Shown piece by piece: positions 37,179 to 45,947 of a stretch of DNA of 64,000 nucleotides (its first letter is position 1; each line of letters begins with the position of its first letter). Origin of the DNA: Maritalea mobilis. Its GTDB lineage: Bacteria; Pseudomonadota; Alphaproteobacteria; Rhodobacterales; Rhodobacteraceae. The position numbers were made by a program, and so were the translations under genes. The notes beneath the pieces were generated by a model that was not told where the DNA came from, did not search any database, and saw only the letters and a program-made list of their open reading frames with translations. Where the stretch lies: assembly GCF_019800885.1 (NCBI RefSeq), contig NZ_JAHVKE010000003.1, positions 91,683 to 155,682 of the forward strand, read 5' to 3'.

Positions 37179-37192
37179 TTGATGCAGATCAA
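37179..37192. promoter_or_regulatory. Perfect Fnr/FnrL box upstream of cydA
   Basis: TTGAT-GCAG-ATCAA is an exact match to the Fnr-family consensus TTGAT-N4-ATCAA. It lies 85 bases before the cydA start and 23 bases past the cydC stop, on the minus-strand transcript. Fnr-family activation under low oxygen is the expected effect. Confidence 0.85.
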
Positions 37193-37214
37193 AAAAGTAT
37201 AGCTGCGATATATT

Positions 37215-38864
37215 TTAAATTGCCAATGATCTGTTGCAGGCCTTTATTTCGGCCTGGCGGTGCGTCGCGATTAGAATAGCGGAGTGTGGAAGGTGGGATC
37301 TGATCGCGGCCATGACCTTGGCCGAACTGGCCGGATCGAGGCCTTCGGTCGGCTCATCCAGAAGGAGAGCTGGAGGCTTTCTAAGCAAGGTCCGCACAAG
37401 CGCCAGGCGCCGGGATTCGCCCCCCGACAGGCCGCTGCCTGCTTCGCCGAGCGCCATGTCCAACCCGCCGTTCCCGGCAAGGACCGGCCAAAGACCCACG
37501 GCGTCCAGCAGGGCCTCCATCTCTGTGTCGGTTGCGTCGGGGGCGGCGAGGGCAAGGTTGTCGCGCACCGTGCCGGAAATCAGCGCGCTGCGCTGGGGCA
37601 GGTAGCCGAGCAGGCCCCTCAGTCGGCTCTCATCAAGCGTTGCAAGGTCATGCCCGGCGATGCGGATCTCGCCCGACAGGGGCGAGGACAACCCCGAGAT
37701 CGCGGCGAGCAGGGTGGATTTCCCGCGTCCGGAGCGACCGGTCAGCGCCACCGTTTCGCCTGCGGCGACGGTCAGGGTCAGGGGCGGCAGCAAAGGGATT
37801 TGCGACCCCGGCGGCGCCACGGCAAGGTCGCGCAGCTCGATGAGGTCCGTGTCGTCCCGGCTAACCGGATTGCCGGGCGCAGGGTCCTGAACCGGTTCCT
37901 CTAGCAATGGCACCACGCGCGCCGCTGCGTCCCGCATCCGTCCGATCTCGGCAACGCCGCGCTGCAGGGGGGCCAGCACCTCGGTCAGCGCCAGCGCGGC
38001 AAAGACGCCGATGGCGGCGGCGGCGGGCGGGATGACATCAGCCAAGGCCAGCAGGCCGCCGATGACCAGGGCCCCGGCCGCCGCGATCAACCCGGCGGAG
38101 GCGACCAGTGTGTCGGCCCATCGGTCGAGCCGCGCAAGGTGGCGCTCGGCGGCCCGGCCCTCGGCCTCGGCGTTGAGCGCCATGCCGTGCGAAGCGGGGA
38201 GGGCGCCGGCAAAGGCCAGCCCGGTGCGGCCGCGCAAATGGTCGATGGCCCGGCTGCGGAAGGTTTGCCGTGCGGCTTCGGCCCGTGCGGCGGAGGCGAT
38301 CCCTGCGCGCCCGGTCACCATCAGCACCGCGGCCCCGCCAAGGGCAAGCGGAAGGGTTACCATGGCCGCGACCAGCGGCGTCACCAGCCATGCGATCACG
38401 GCGAAGGCCAGCGCCAGCGTTACGGCCCCGGCTGCGATCGGGAAGGCGAGGCGGATGGCGATACCGTCCAGCGCGTCGACATCCGCCGTCAGCCTGTTGA
38501 GCGTCTCGGAGCTGCGCAGCCCCGAGAGAGTCAGCGCATCGCGGGCGGACAGGCGCTCCAGCAGACGCACCCGCAACCGCGCCAACGCCCTGAGCGTGGC
38601 GTCATGGGTCAGCAGCCGCTCGCCGTAACGCGCTGCCGTGCGCCCCAGTGCGAGGAACCGAACACCCGCCGAGGGGCGGAAGACGTCGAAGGCGATGCCG
38701 ATCCCCGCCAGGCCAGCGGCCCCGGCGGCAACGATGAACCAACCCGATAGGCCAAGCAGCGCGCCGCCCGCCACGAGCACAGCGACCGACAGCAAGAAGC
38801 CACGCGAGAGCGAGGCGCGTTCCTCGCGCCAGAGCAGAAGGAATATCCGGAGAAGGGGACTCAT
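37215..38864 (-). CDS. cydC: Thiol reductant ABC exporter subunit CydC
   Basis: CydC and CydD form a heterodimeric ABC exporter of glutathione and cysteine that is needed to assemble cytochrome bd. The 549-residue product has an N-terminal transmembrane domain (about 1-310), then an ATPase domain with Walker A (GRSGRGKST), the ABC signature LSGGESRR and the Walker B region (PALLLDEPTEGLD). It starts 4 bases inside the cydD stop, so the two are coupled. The order cydD-cydC-cydA-cydB-cydX on one strand supports the subunit assignment. Confidence 0.92.
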   Translation of the reverse strand: MSPLLRIFLLLWREERASLSRGFLLSVAVLVAGGALLGLSGWFIVAAGAAGLAGIGIAFDVFRPSAGVRFLALGRTAARYGERLLTHDATLRALARLRVRLLERLSARDALTLSGLRSSETLNRLTADVDALDGIAIRLAFPIAAGAVTLALAFAVIAWLVTPLVAAMVTLPLALGGAAVLMVTGRAGIASAARAEAARQTFRSRAIDHLRGRTGLAFAGALPASHGMALNAEAEGRAAERHLARLDRWADTLVASAGLIAAAGALVIGGLLALADVIPPAAAAIGVFAALALTEVLAPLQRGVAEIGRMRDAAARVVPLLEEPVQDPAPGNPVSRDDTDLIELRDLAVAPPGSQIPLLPPLTLTVAAGETVALTGRSGRGKSTLLAAISGLSSPLSGEIRIAGHDLATLDESRLRGLLGYLPQRSALISGTVRDNLALAAPDATDTEMEALLDAVGLWPVLAGNGGLDMALGEAGSGLSGGESRRLALVRTLLRKPPALLLDEPTEGLDPASSAKVMAAIRSHLPHSAILIATHRQAEIKACNRSLAI

Positions 38865-40558
38865 GCGGCACTTTCCTGCCGGGCGTGGCCCAGGTCGATC
38901 CGTGTTCCCATCGCCGCCGCGAGCGCGGCATCATGCGTCGCGACGATGACCGTGGCCCCCTTGTCCGACAGGGCGCAAAGGGCCTCGGTGATGTCGGCGG
39001 CCGTCTCGGCGTCGAGGTCTGCCGTCGGTTCATCGGCGAGGATGACCGGACGCCCCGAAAGGGCGGCGCGCGCCAGCATGAGCCTGCGCGCCTCGCCGCC
39101 GGACACGCCCGCGCCACTTTCCCCGAGGGGCGTTTCAAGGCCTTGGGGCAGGCGCGCCACGACATCTTCGGCCGAGGCGAGGGCAAGCCCGCGCGCAATG
39201 CTGTCGGCGTCGGCTTCGGGCAGGCCGAGGGTCAGCGTGTCGCGCAGCGGGCCGCGCAGGAAATGGGGCGATTGCGGCACCCATGCGATCCGCGCGCGCC
39301 AGGCGTCCGCCGTCTCGGGGCCAACCGGCTTGTCCCCGATCAGGACCTGCCCCGCGTCCGGGGCGACCAGCCCGCCGATCAAGGCGATCAAGGTGGATTT
39401 GCCGCTGCCCGACGGCCCGGTGAAGGCGACCGAGGCCCCGGGCGCGATGTCGAGATCGGGAAACCGCATCGCGCCGAGGGACAGGCCGCGCAGCCGGATC
39501 GGCGCGGCCCCCGGCAGCGGGGTGGCCGTTGCGCCGTCGCCAAGGATCGTGCTGTCGTCGCCGGCCTCGATCTCGGTCAGGTCGCGGGCCACAGCCAGCG
39601 CCGCGGCCTTGTCATGCCAGGACGCGGCCAGGTCGCGCAGGGGCTGAAAGAACTCGGGCGCCAGCATCAGAAGAAAGACGCCCTCGGTCAGGGTCAACGG
39701 CGTGGCATAGGCGCCGAAACCCAACTCGCCCAACAGGGCGAAGCCCACATAGACCGCCACCATCGCCACGCCGATGGCCGAGAACAGTTCCAGCACCGTC
39801 GAGGAGAGGAAGGCCACGCGCAGTACGGCCATCGTGCGCTCTCGCAGGCTTTCGGCGCGATCTTCGAAATCCCGCAACATGCGCGGCCGCGCATCGAGCA
39901 GCCTGATGTCCAACAGGGCCCCCAACCTTTCCGACAGAAGCGTCGACAGGGTCCCGATCTCGTCCATCTGTTTTTCGCTGGCCTCGCGTGCGGCAAGGCC
40001 GACAAGCGCCATGAAGACGGGGATCAGCGGACCGGCCACCATAAGGATCAGTGCGACCGTCCATGACATGGTCGCCGACAGCGCCAGCAGGACCAGCGGC
40101 ACGATGGCGGCGCGCATCGCGGCGGGGCGGGCGCGCATGATATAGGGGCGCAGGTGAGGCAGCTTGTCGACCAGGAGCGCGGCGACGGCGGCCGAGTTCG
40201 CCCGCCCCTCCGCGCGCGGGGAGAGGCGTTCTTGCGTGGACAGAAGAGCGGCGCGCTCGGCTGCGAGAACAACATCGGCGGATCGGTCCAGAAGGGCCGA
40301 TGCCCGCACGGACAGGCCCATTCGCAGCGCGCCGATCGCAAGAAACGCGGCGGAGGCCCCAAGGATCTGGGCGGTGGTGGCGGTTCCGGTCACCAGCGCC
40401 CCGAAGCTGAGGGCAACCAAGGCGGCCATCGCCGGCCAGAGCAGGGCCGCAATGGTGGTGAGCCGGGCCGCACGGCGAATCCGCGCAGCCTCGGGGGCGA
40501 GGGCGCCGGTCAACCTTTGCGTGGCGAGGTCGGGTGTGGGTCGTTTCAAAAAGCGCAT
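38861..40558 (-). CDS. cydD: Thiol reductant ABC exporter subunit CydD
   Basis: The 565-residue product is the partner of CydC: a six-helix transmembrane domain in the first half and an ATPase domain with Walker A (GPSGSGKST), signature VSGGEARR and Walker B (RPVILADEPTADLD). The N-terminus contains the EAARIRRAARLTTIAALLWPAMAAL segment leading into the first helix. It is the first gene of the minus-strand cyd string, starting 108 bases from the divergent NsrR-like gene. An Fnr-type box lies between the two. Confidence 0.92.
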   Translation of the reverse strand: MRFLKRPTPDLATQRLTGALAPEAARIRRAARLTTIAALLWPAMAALVALSFGALVTGTATTAQILGASAAFLAIGALRMGLSVRASALLDRSADVVLAAERAALLSTQERLSPRAEGRANSAAVAALLVDKLPHLRPYIMRARPAAMRAAIVPLVLLALSATMSWTVALILMVAGPLIPVFMALVGLAAREASEKQMDEIGTLSTLLSERLGALLDIRLLDARPRMLRDFEDRAESLRERTMAVLRVAFLSSTVLELFSAIGVAMVAVYVGFALLGELGFGAYATPLTLTEGVFLLMLAPEFFQPLRDLAASWHDKAAALAVARDLTEIEAGDDSTILGDGATATPLPGAAPIRLRGLSLGAMRFPDLDIAPGASVAFTGPSGSGKSTLIALIGGLVAPDAGQVLIGDKPVGPETADAWRARIAWVPQSPHFLRGPLRDTLTLGLPEADADSIARGLALASAEDVVARLPQGLETPLGESGAGVSGGEARRLMLARAALSGRPVILADEPTADLDAETAADITEALCALSDKGATVIVATHDAALAAAMGTRIDLGHARQESAA

Positions 40559-40595
40559 TTCCGGTTTGGCTTATAATCCCAAGGGCGGGTGAAAC

Positions 40596-40609
40596 GTGAT
40601 CTGGATCAA
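40596..40609. promoter_or_regulatory. Fnr-type box between cydD and nsrR
   Basis: GTGAT-CTGG-ATCAA matches the Fnr consensus at 9 of 10 positions. It lies 38 bases before cydD and 57 bases before the NsrR-like gene, so it may act on either or both. A TTATAAT at 40571-40577 lies between it and cydD. Confidence 0.6.
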
Positions 40610-40665
40610 TGTCGCATCTTGTTTTTGTATGCGATAGGCTACCGAATGACCGGAGAGAGGCCCTG

Positions 40666-41109
40666 ATGCGCCTGACGACAAAAACCAACCTTGCCATGCG
40701 TGTTTTGATGGCCTGTGCCGTCAACCCGGGGCGTATCCTGCGCAAGCACGACATCGCCCAGGTGGCCAACGCGTCCGAGGCGCATGTGGCCGTGGTCATC
40801 AACCAGCTTGGAAAGCTGGGTTTCATCCGCACCACGCGCGGCCGGTCCGGCGGTGTGGAGTTGCGCCTCGCGCCGGAAGAAATCTCGGTGGGGCGTGTCT
40901 TTCGCCTGCTCGAAAGCGGCGTGCCCTTCGCCGAATGTTTCGACCGCAGCGCCAATACCTGCCCGATTTCGTCCTGCTGTCGTTTGAACGGTGCGCTTTC
41001 CGTCGCCCTCGAAGCTTTCTACGCGACGCTGGATGGCCTGACACTCGCCGATCTGACCGGCGACAACCCGGCGCTCACCCGCATCCTGACACTCGACGAA
41101 GTGACCTGA
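40666..41109 (+). CDS. nsrR: Rrf2 family regulator, NsrR-like (NO-sensing repressor)
   Basis: The 147-residue product has the Rrf2 winged helix with MRLTTKTNLAMRVLMACA and HVAVVINQLGKLGFIRTTRGRSGG. The Fe-S ligands C91, C99 and C104/C105 lie in AECFDRSANTCPISSCCRL, with the NTCPI pattern of NsrR rather than IscR. NsrR carries an iron-sulfur cluster and loses DNA binding when NO attacks it. The ATG at 40666 has GGAGAGAGG upstream. It lies divergent from cydDCABX and upstream of nuo, so it probably ties both to NO stress. Confidence 0.85.
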   Translation: MRLTTKTNLAMRVLMACAVNPGRILRKHDIAQVANASEAHVAVVINQLGKLGFIRTTRGRSGGVELRLAPEEISVGRVFRLLESGVPFAECFDRSANTCPISSCCRLNGALSVALEAFYATLDGLTLADLTGDNPALTRILTLDEVT

Positions 41110-41273
41110 CCGAAGGCCTGTCGCAGGGGCGCTGTAGCTGCATCTGTCAGATTCGTATGACAGGGCCGGCAGGGTGCAGGAAGCTTTGATCGCGTCAGAC
41201 GCGAGTACCCACAAGGTATATTCGCCGTATACGTTAGTGTGCTGGGAAAAAGCGGAAAACTGGGCCGTGAAAT

Positions 41274-41287
41274 TTGATCTGGCTCAA
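41274..41287. promoter_or_regulatory. Fnr-type box upstream of nuoA
   Basis: TTGAT-CTGG-CTCAA matches the Fnr consensus at 9 of 10 positions. It lies about 96 bases before the nuoA start, in the 273-base gap after nsrR. It would allow oxygen control of the whole nuo operon. Confidence 0.6.
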
Positions 41288-41382
41288 GGTCCGGGTGTTG
41301 CATGGCTGTCAATTAGAGTTGACACGCGCTAGGGGCGGAACGACAGTCGCGGCCCCGTTTGTTCATGGTAAAGGAGCACAAG

Positions 41383-41796
41383 GTGACAGAGGCTTTCTTC
41401 GGTCTCGATCCGAGGGCATCGCTTGCCATCCACGCTGTGGCCGCAATCGCGACGGTGGCCGCGGTTCTGGGTCTGGCCAAGGTCCTTCGAACGCCGGGTG
41501 TGCCCAAGGACAATTGGGGCATCTACGAATCCGGCGCCCCGGCCGATGCTGCCGCCAAGGCGCCGGTGCCGACCGCCTATTTCCAGATCGCCGCGTTCTT
41601 CGTGATCTTCGATTTCGAGGCGGCCGTCCTCTACACCTGGGCCTTGACCGCTGCCGAAGCCGGGGTGGGCGGGCTGTTGGCCGCTGCCGTTTTCATCGTC
41701 GTGCTGCTGGTCGCGCTGGCCTATCTCTGGCTCGATGGGGCGCTTGACGTAGGGGCACGCCCTGCGGGCTCCGCCAAGAGGGGGGGCGCGCGATGA
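41383..41796 (+). CDS. nuoA: NADH-quinone oxidoreductase subunit A
   Basis: NuoA is a small three-helix membrane subunit of complex I. The 137-residue product has the family core [13 protein letters not shown], with [27 protein letters not shown] at 41383 with AAGGAG 6 bases upstream is the best start; an ATG at 41365 would add six residues. It opens a thirteen-gene string in which neighbours overlap by 4 bases or are nearly contiguous. The C-terminal tail is longer than usual and Arg/Gly-rich. Confidence 0.9.
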   Translation: MTEAFFGLDPRASLAIHAVAAIATVAAVLGLAKVLRTPGVPKDNWGIYESGAPADAAAKAPVPTAYFQIAAFFVIFDFEAAVLYTWALTAAEAGVGGLLAAAVFIVVLLVALAYLWLDGALDVGARPAGSAKRGGAR

Positions 41797-42395
41797 CCGA
41801 GCAACCCCGCTCCCTGCCGCCGGGCGTCGCGATGGCGCAGGGCCAGCTTTTCGCGCGGCTCGATGATCTGGTCGCGTGGTCCCGCAAGAACAGCTTCTGG
41901 CCGTTCAATTTTGGCTTGTCCTGCTGCTACGTGGAAATGGCCACGGCGCTGACGCCGGTCTATGACCAGTCCCGTTTCGGGGCCGAGGTGATCCGCGCGA
42001 CCCCGCGTCAGGCCGATCTGCTGATCGTGTCGGGCACCGTTTTTACCAAGATGGCGGTGCCGCTGAAGCGGCTCTACGAACAGATGCGCGAACCGCGCTG
42101 GGTCATCTCGATGGGGGCCTGCGCCAATTCGGGCGGCATGTACGACATTTACTCGGTCGTGCAGGGGGTGGATTCCTTCCTGCCCGTCGATGTCTACATC
42201 CCCGGTTGCCCGCCGCGCCCCGAGCAGTTGCTGGATGCGATGATCCTGCTACAGCAGAAGGCCGGCCAATCGCGCCGTCCTTTGGGCATCACGCTGGGCG
42301 AGGCGCCTGCGGCCTTCAACCCGGCGCCGCGCAAGGATCTGCGCCACCATGACCGCGTGTCGATCACCCGCCTCGACGATCCGGAGGCGCCATGA
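41793..42395 (+). CDS. nuoB: NADH-quinone oxidoreductase subunit B
   Basis: NuoB carries the terminal [4Fe-4S] cluster N2 that reduces quinone. The 200-residue product has the four ligands: adjacent C44 and C45 in [11 protein letters not shown]110 in MGACANSGG, and C139 in PGCPPRPEQ. The C-terminal extension beyond residue 160 is longer than in many homologues. It overlaps nuoA by 4 bases (ATGA) and the nuoCD gene by 4 bases. Confidence 0.96.
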   Translation: MTEQPRSLPPGVAMAQGQLFARLDDLVAWSRKNSFWPFNFGLSCCYVEMATALTPVYDQSRFGAEVIRATPRQADLLIVSGTVFTKMAVPLKRLYEQMREPRWVISMGACANSGGMYDIYSVVQGVDSFLPVDVYIPGCPPRPEQLLDAMILLQQKAGQSRRPLGITLGEAPAAFNPAPRKDLRHHDRVSITRLDDPEAP

Positions 42396-44167
42396 CGACG
42401 GAAATCATGACGAAACCCGCCGAGGGGGTGGACGATCCCGTGGCCGACCTGCGCGCGCGGTTCGGCGACGCGATCCAGGCCGAGCAGCAGACCGTCGATA
42501 CCTTCCCGGTCCTGTGGATCGACCCGGCGCAATGGGTTGCGGTGCATGAGCACCTGCGTCGCGCGGTGCCGCAGCCCTTCACCCTGATGGCCGAACTTTA
42601 CGGCATCGACGAAACCACGCGGCGACATCGCGCCGGGCAGCCCGCGTCGGGGGTCACGCTGGTCAGCCACCTGATCTCGCCCGAGCGCAACGCCGATATC
42701 CGCCTGAAATGCGCCTGCGATGCAGAGGCGCCGCGCGCGCCCACGCTGACGGAGGTCTACCCCGGTGCCGATTGGTACGAGCGCGAGGCGTTCGACATGT
42801 TCGGCGTCCGCTTCGACGGGCGGGCCAGCCATCGTCGCATCCTGATGCCGCCCGATTGGAAGGGGCATCCGCTGCGCAAGACGCACCATGCCCGCGCGAC
42901 CGAGGTTGCGCCTTATCGCATGACGCCGGAAAGCTTTGCCGCGACCGAGGTCGCGAACGCGATTGACCCGGCCGAGCTTGGCCTTCCGACCGAACGCGAC
43001 GGCGTCGAGTTGATGGTGCTGAACTTCGGGCCGCACCACCCCTCGACCCACGGGGTGTTCCGCATCGTGCTCGGCCTCGATGGTGAAGAGATCGTCTGGG
43101 CTTACCCCGATATCGGCTATCACCACCGCGGCGCGGAAAAGATGGCCGAGCGCCAGACATGGCACGGCTTCATCCCTTATACCGACCGGATCGACTACCT
43201 CGGCGGCGTCATCTCGGAGATGCCCTACCTGCTGGCGGTCGAGAAGCTCTGCGGGATCGAGGTTCCGGCGCGGGCACAATGCATCCGCGTGATGCTGTCC
43301 GAGTTCTTCCGGATCACCTCGCACCTGCTGTTCTACGGGACGCTGGCGCAGGATACGGGTGCGATGTCGCCGGTCTTCTACATGTTCGTGGACCGCGAGA
43401 AGGCCTACAAGGTCATCCAGACAATCACCGGCGCGCGCATGCACCCCGCGTTTTTCCGCATCGGCGGCGTGGCGATGGATCTGCCCACCGGCTGGGACGA
43501 TCTGGTGCGCGAATTCCTCGACTGGATGCCCGCGCGGCTGGACGATTACGAGCGGCAGGCGATGAATTCCGAGCTGTTCCGGATCCGCACGCAGGGCGTC
43601 GCCGCCTATGATGTCGAGACCTGCCTGAAATGGTCCGTCACCGGGCCGCACATTCGCGCAGCTGGCCTGCCCTGGGACATGCGCAAGCTGCGCCCCTATT
43701 CGGGCTACGAGAATTACGAGTTCGACGTGCCGACCCGCACCGAGGGCGATTGCTACGCGCGCACCTGGGTCCGCGCGCAGGAGATGCGCGAAAGCCTCAA
43801 GATCATCCGCCAATGCCTCGACTGGATGCCCGAGGGGCCGGTCAAGGCCGATCACCCGCTGGCTTTCCCGCCGCCGCGCGCCCAGACGCTGCACGACATC
43901 GAGACGCTGATCCACCATTTCACGGGCACCGCCTACGGCACCCGCGTGCCTGTCGGCGAGGCAACCGGGCAGATCGAATCCGCCCGCGGCTTCACCCAGT
44001 ATTCCATCGTCTCGGACGGGGAGGGGGGCAGCTACCGCACGCGGATCCGCACGCCAAGCTTCGCCAACCTGCAAGCCATCCCCGAGGTCGCGCCCGGCAT
44101 GACCGTGGCCGATTTCGTCATCTACCTCGCCTCGATCGATCACGTCATGTCGGATGTGGATAAATGA
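42392..44167 (+). CDS. nuoCD: NADH-quinone oxidoreductase fused subunits C and D
   Basis: The 591-residue product fuses the 30-kDa subunit (about residues 1-195, with [26 protein letters not shown]) to the 49-kDa subunit (about 200-591, with [15 protein letters not shown] and the quinone-side [18 protein letters not shown]). The fusion is known from E. coli and related gammaproteobacterial-type complexes, whereas typical alphaproteobacterial operons have separate nuoC and nuoD. It overlaps nuoB and nuoE by 4 bases each. The fusion argues that this complex I is of a different lineage from the usual alphaproteobacterial one. Confidence 0.96.
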   Translation: MTTEIMTKPAEGVDDPVADLRARFGDAIQAEQQTVDTFPVLWIDPAQWVAVHEHLRRAVPQPFTLMAELYGIDETTRRHRAGQPASGVTLVSHLISPERNADIRLKCACDAEAPRAPTLTEVYPGADWYEREAFDMFGVRFDGRASHRRILMPPDWKGHPLRKTHHARATEVAPYRMTPESFAATEVANAIDPAELGLPTERDGVELMVLNFGPHHPSTHGVFRIVLGLDGEEIVWAYPDIGYHHRGAEKMAERQTWHGFIPYTDRIDYLGGVISEMPYLLAVEKLCGIEVPARAQCIRVMLSEFFRITSHLLFYGTLAQDTGAMSPVFYMFVDREKAYKVIQTITGARMHPAFFRIGGVAMDLPTGWDDLVREFLDWMPARLDDYERQAMNSELFRIRTQGVAAYDVETCLKWSVTGPHIRAAGLPWDMRKLRPYSGYENYEFDVPTRTEGDCYARTWVRAQEMRESLKIIRQCLDWMPEGPVKADHPLAFPPPRAQTLHDIETLIHHFTGTAYGTRVPVGEATGQIESARGFTQYSIVSDGEGGSYRTRIRTPSFANLQAIPEVAPGMTVADFVIYLASIDHVMSDVDK

Positions 44168-44640
44168 GCCTCTCGAAACATCTCCGCTCCGCCATCACCG
44201 AGGAGATGGACCACCATGGCGGCCCGCGCGCCGCGATGCTGGAATCCTTGCGAATGATCCAGCAGGAACATGGCTGGGTCAGCGACGAGCACCTCGAAGA
44301 AGCGGCCACCTTGCTTGGCGTCACCACCGCCGAGATCGAGGATGTGGCGACCTTCTACAGCCTGATCTTCCGCCAGCCGGTGGGCGAAAAGGTGATCCTG
44401 CTGTGTGACGGGGCCTCCTGTTACCTCAACGGGGCCGAGGATGTGCGCGACGCGGTGATGAAGCGCCTTGGCATCGGGTTCGGCCAGACCACGCCGGACG
44501 GGAAATACACGCTGATCAATATCTGCTGCGTCGGGGGCTGCGATCACGCGCCGGCAGGCGTGATCGGGCGCAACCGCAAACTGGTCGGCCCGCTGACGCC
44601 CGAGACCATCGACGAGATCCTGGGGGAGGACGCGAAATGA
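44164..44640 (+). CDS. nuoE: NADH-quinone oxidoreductase subunit E
   Basis: NuoE (24-kDa) holds the [2Fe-2S] cluster N1a beside the FMN subunit. The 158-residue product has a thioredoxin-like fold with ligands C81 and C86 (LLCDGASC) and C122 and C126 (CVGGC). It is short, lacking the C-terminal extension common in alphaproteobacterial NuoE. The start overlaps nuoCD by 4 bases and its stop overlaps nuoF by 4. Confidence 0.94.
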   Translation: MSLSKHLRSAITEEMDHHGGPRAAMLESLRMIQQEHGWVSDEHLEEAATLLGVTTAEIEDVATFYSLIFRQPVGEKVILLCDGASCYLNGAEDVRDAVMKRLGIGFGQTTPDGKYTLINICCVGGCDHAPAGVIGRNRKLVGPLTPETIDEILGEDAK

Positions 44641-45947
44641 GCGCAGAGCAACCCCTTACGGGACGTGCACGGCCCGACCGCCGCCCCCATACGCTGAAGG
44701 AATGGCGCAAGCTGGGCGGCTACGATGCCGTCGAGCGCGGCCTCAAGACGATGACCCCCGAAGAGGTGCTGGACACCGTCGCGGCGGCCAACCTGAACGG
44801 GCGCGGCGGCGCGGGCTTTCCGGCGGCGACCAAGTGGCGCTTCATGCCCAAACCGGGCGAGGCGCCGGGCGACGGCCCGTCCTATTTCATCGTCAACGGC
44901 GACGAGATGGAACCGGGCGCCTTCAAGGACCGCATCCTTTTGGAGGCCGTGCCGCACCAGTTGATCGAGGGTGCGATCCTGGCGGCTTATGCCACTCATG
45001 CGTCCGAGATCATCGTGCTGATCCGCGATGCCTATCGCGACGCCATCGCCAACATGACCCGCGCCATCGCCGAGGCCGAAAAGGCCGGATACCTTGGCAA
45101 GAACGTGCTCGGCTCGGGCTTTGACGTGAAGATGTGGGTCCACCCCTCGGCGGGGCGCTACATCGTGGGCGAGGAAACCGCTCTGATCGAGGCGCTGGAG
45201 GGCAAGCGCGCCGTGCCGCGCAAGCGCCCGCCTTTCCCCGCCCAATCGGGGCTGTGGGGGCGTCCGACGACGGTGAACAACGTCGAAACCGTCTCTTGCG
45301 TCTCGCATATCGTAGGCAACGGCGCGCAGTGGTTCCGCGCGCTGTCGAAAACCGAAGAGGGCGGCACCAAGGTGTTCGGCGTCTCGGGCCGTGTGAACAA
45401 ACCCCAGATCATCGAAGCGCCGATGGGCACCACCGCCGCCGAGTTGATCGAGCGCGCCGGCGGTGTGTCCGGCACCGGCGTGCTGCGCTGTTTCCAGCCC
45501 GGTGGCGGGGCGAGCGGATTTCTGGAACCGGCCGAGGCCGATATCCCGCTCGATTTCGCCCATGTCGCCAAGGCCGGCTCCATGTTTGGCACGGGCACGA
45601 TGATCGTGCTGGACGAAAGCGCCTGTCCGGTGGGCGTGATCGCGCGTCACATGGCCTTCTATGCGCGCGAAAGCTGTGGCTGGTGCACGCCGTGTCGCGA
45701 CGGGCTGCCTTGGGTGGCGGAAATCATGGCGCGGCTGGAACGGGGCGAAGGTCGGATGGAAGACCTGGAAGTGTTGCGCGACACGGTGGAAATTGCGGGG
45801 CCGCGCGGACGCACCTTCTGCGATCTGATGGGCGGCGCGATGAGCCCGCTGGGCACCGGGTTGGCGCGCTTCGGCGACCTGTTCGAAGCCCATGTGCGCG
45901 AGGGCTGCTGCCCGATCGCCCGCGACTACGGGAGGGCCGCCGCATGA
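44637..45947 (+). CDS. nuoF: NADH-quinone oxidoreductase subunit F
   Basis: NuoF (51-kDa) binds NADH and FMN and carries [4Fe-4S] cluster N3. The 436-residue product has the nucleotide loop GRGGAGFP (55-62) and an acidic FMN region (NGDEMEPGAFKDR). The Fe-S ligands are C347, C350 and C353 in ESCGWCTPCRDG, with C394 in GRTFCDLM. It overlaps nuoE at the start and nuoG at the end by 4 bases. Confidence 0.96.
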   Translation: MSAEQPLTGRARPDRRPHTLKEWRKLGGYDAVERGLKTMTPEEVLDTVAAANLNGRGGAGFPAATKWRFMPKPGEAPGDGPSYFIVNGDEMEPGAFKDRILLEAVPHQLIEGAILAAYATHASEIIVLIRDAYRDAIANMTRAIAEAEKAGYLGKNVLGSGFDVKMWVHPSAGRYIVGEETALIEALEGKRAVPRKRPPFPAQSGLWGRPTTVNNVETVSCVSHIVGNGAQWFRALSKTEEGGTKVFGVSGRVNKPQIIEAPMGTTAAELIERAGGVSGTGVLRCFQPGGGASGFLEPAEADIPLDFAHVAKAGSMFGTGTMIVLDESACPVGVIARHMAFYARESCGWCTPCRDGLPWVAEIMARLERGEGRMEDLEVLRDTVEIAGPRGRTFCDLMGGAMSPLGTGLARFGDLFEAHVREGCCPIARDYGRAAA

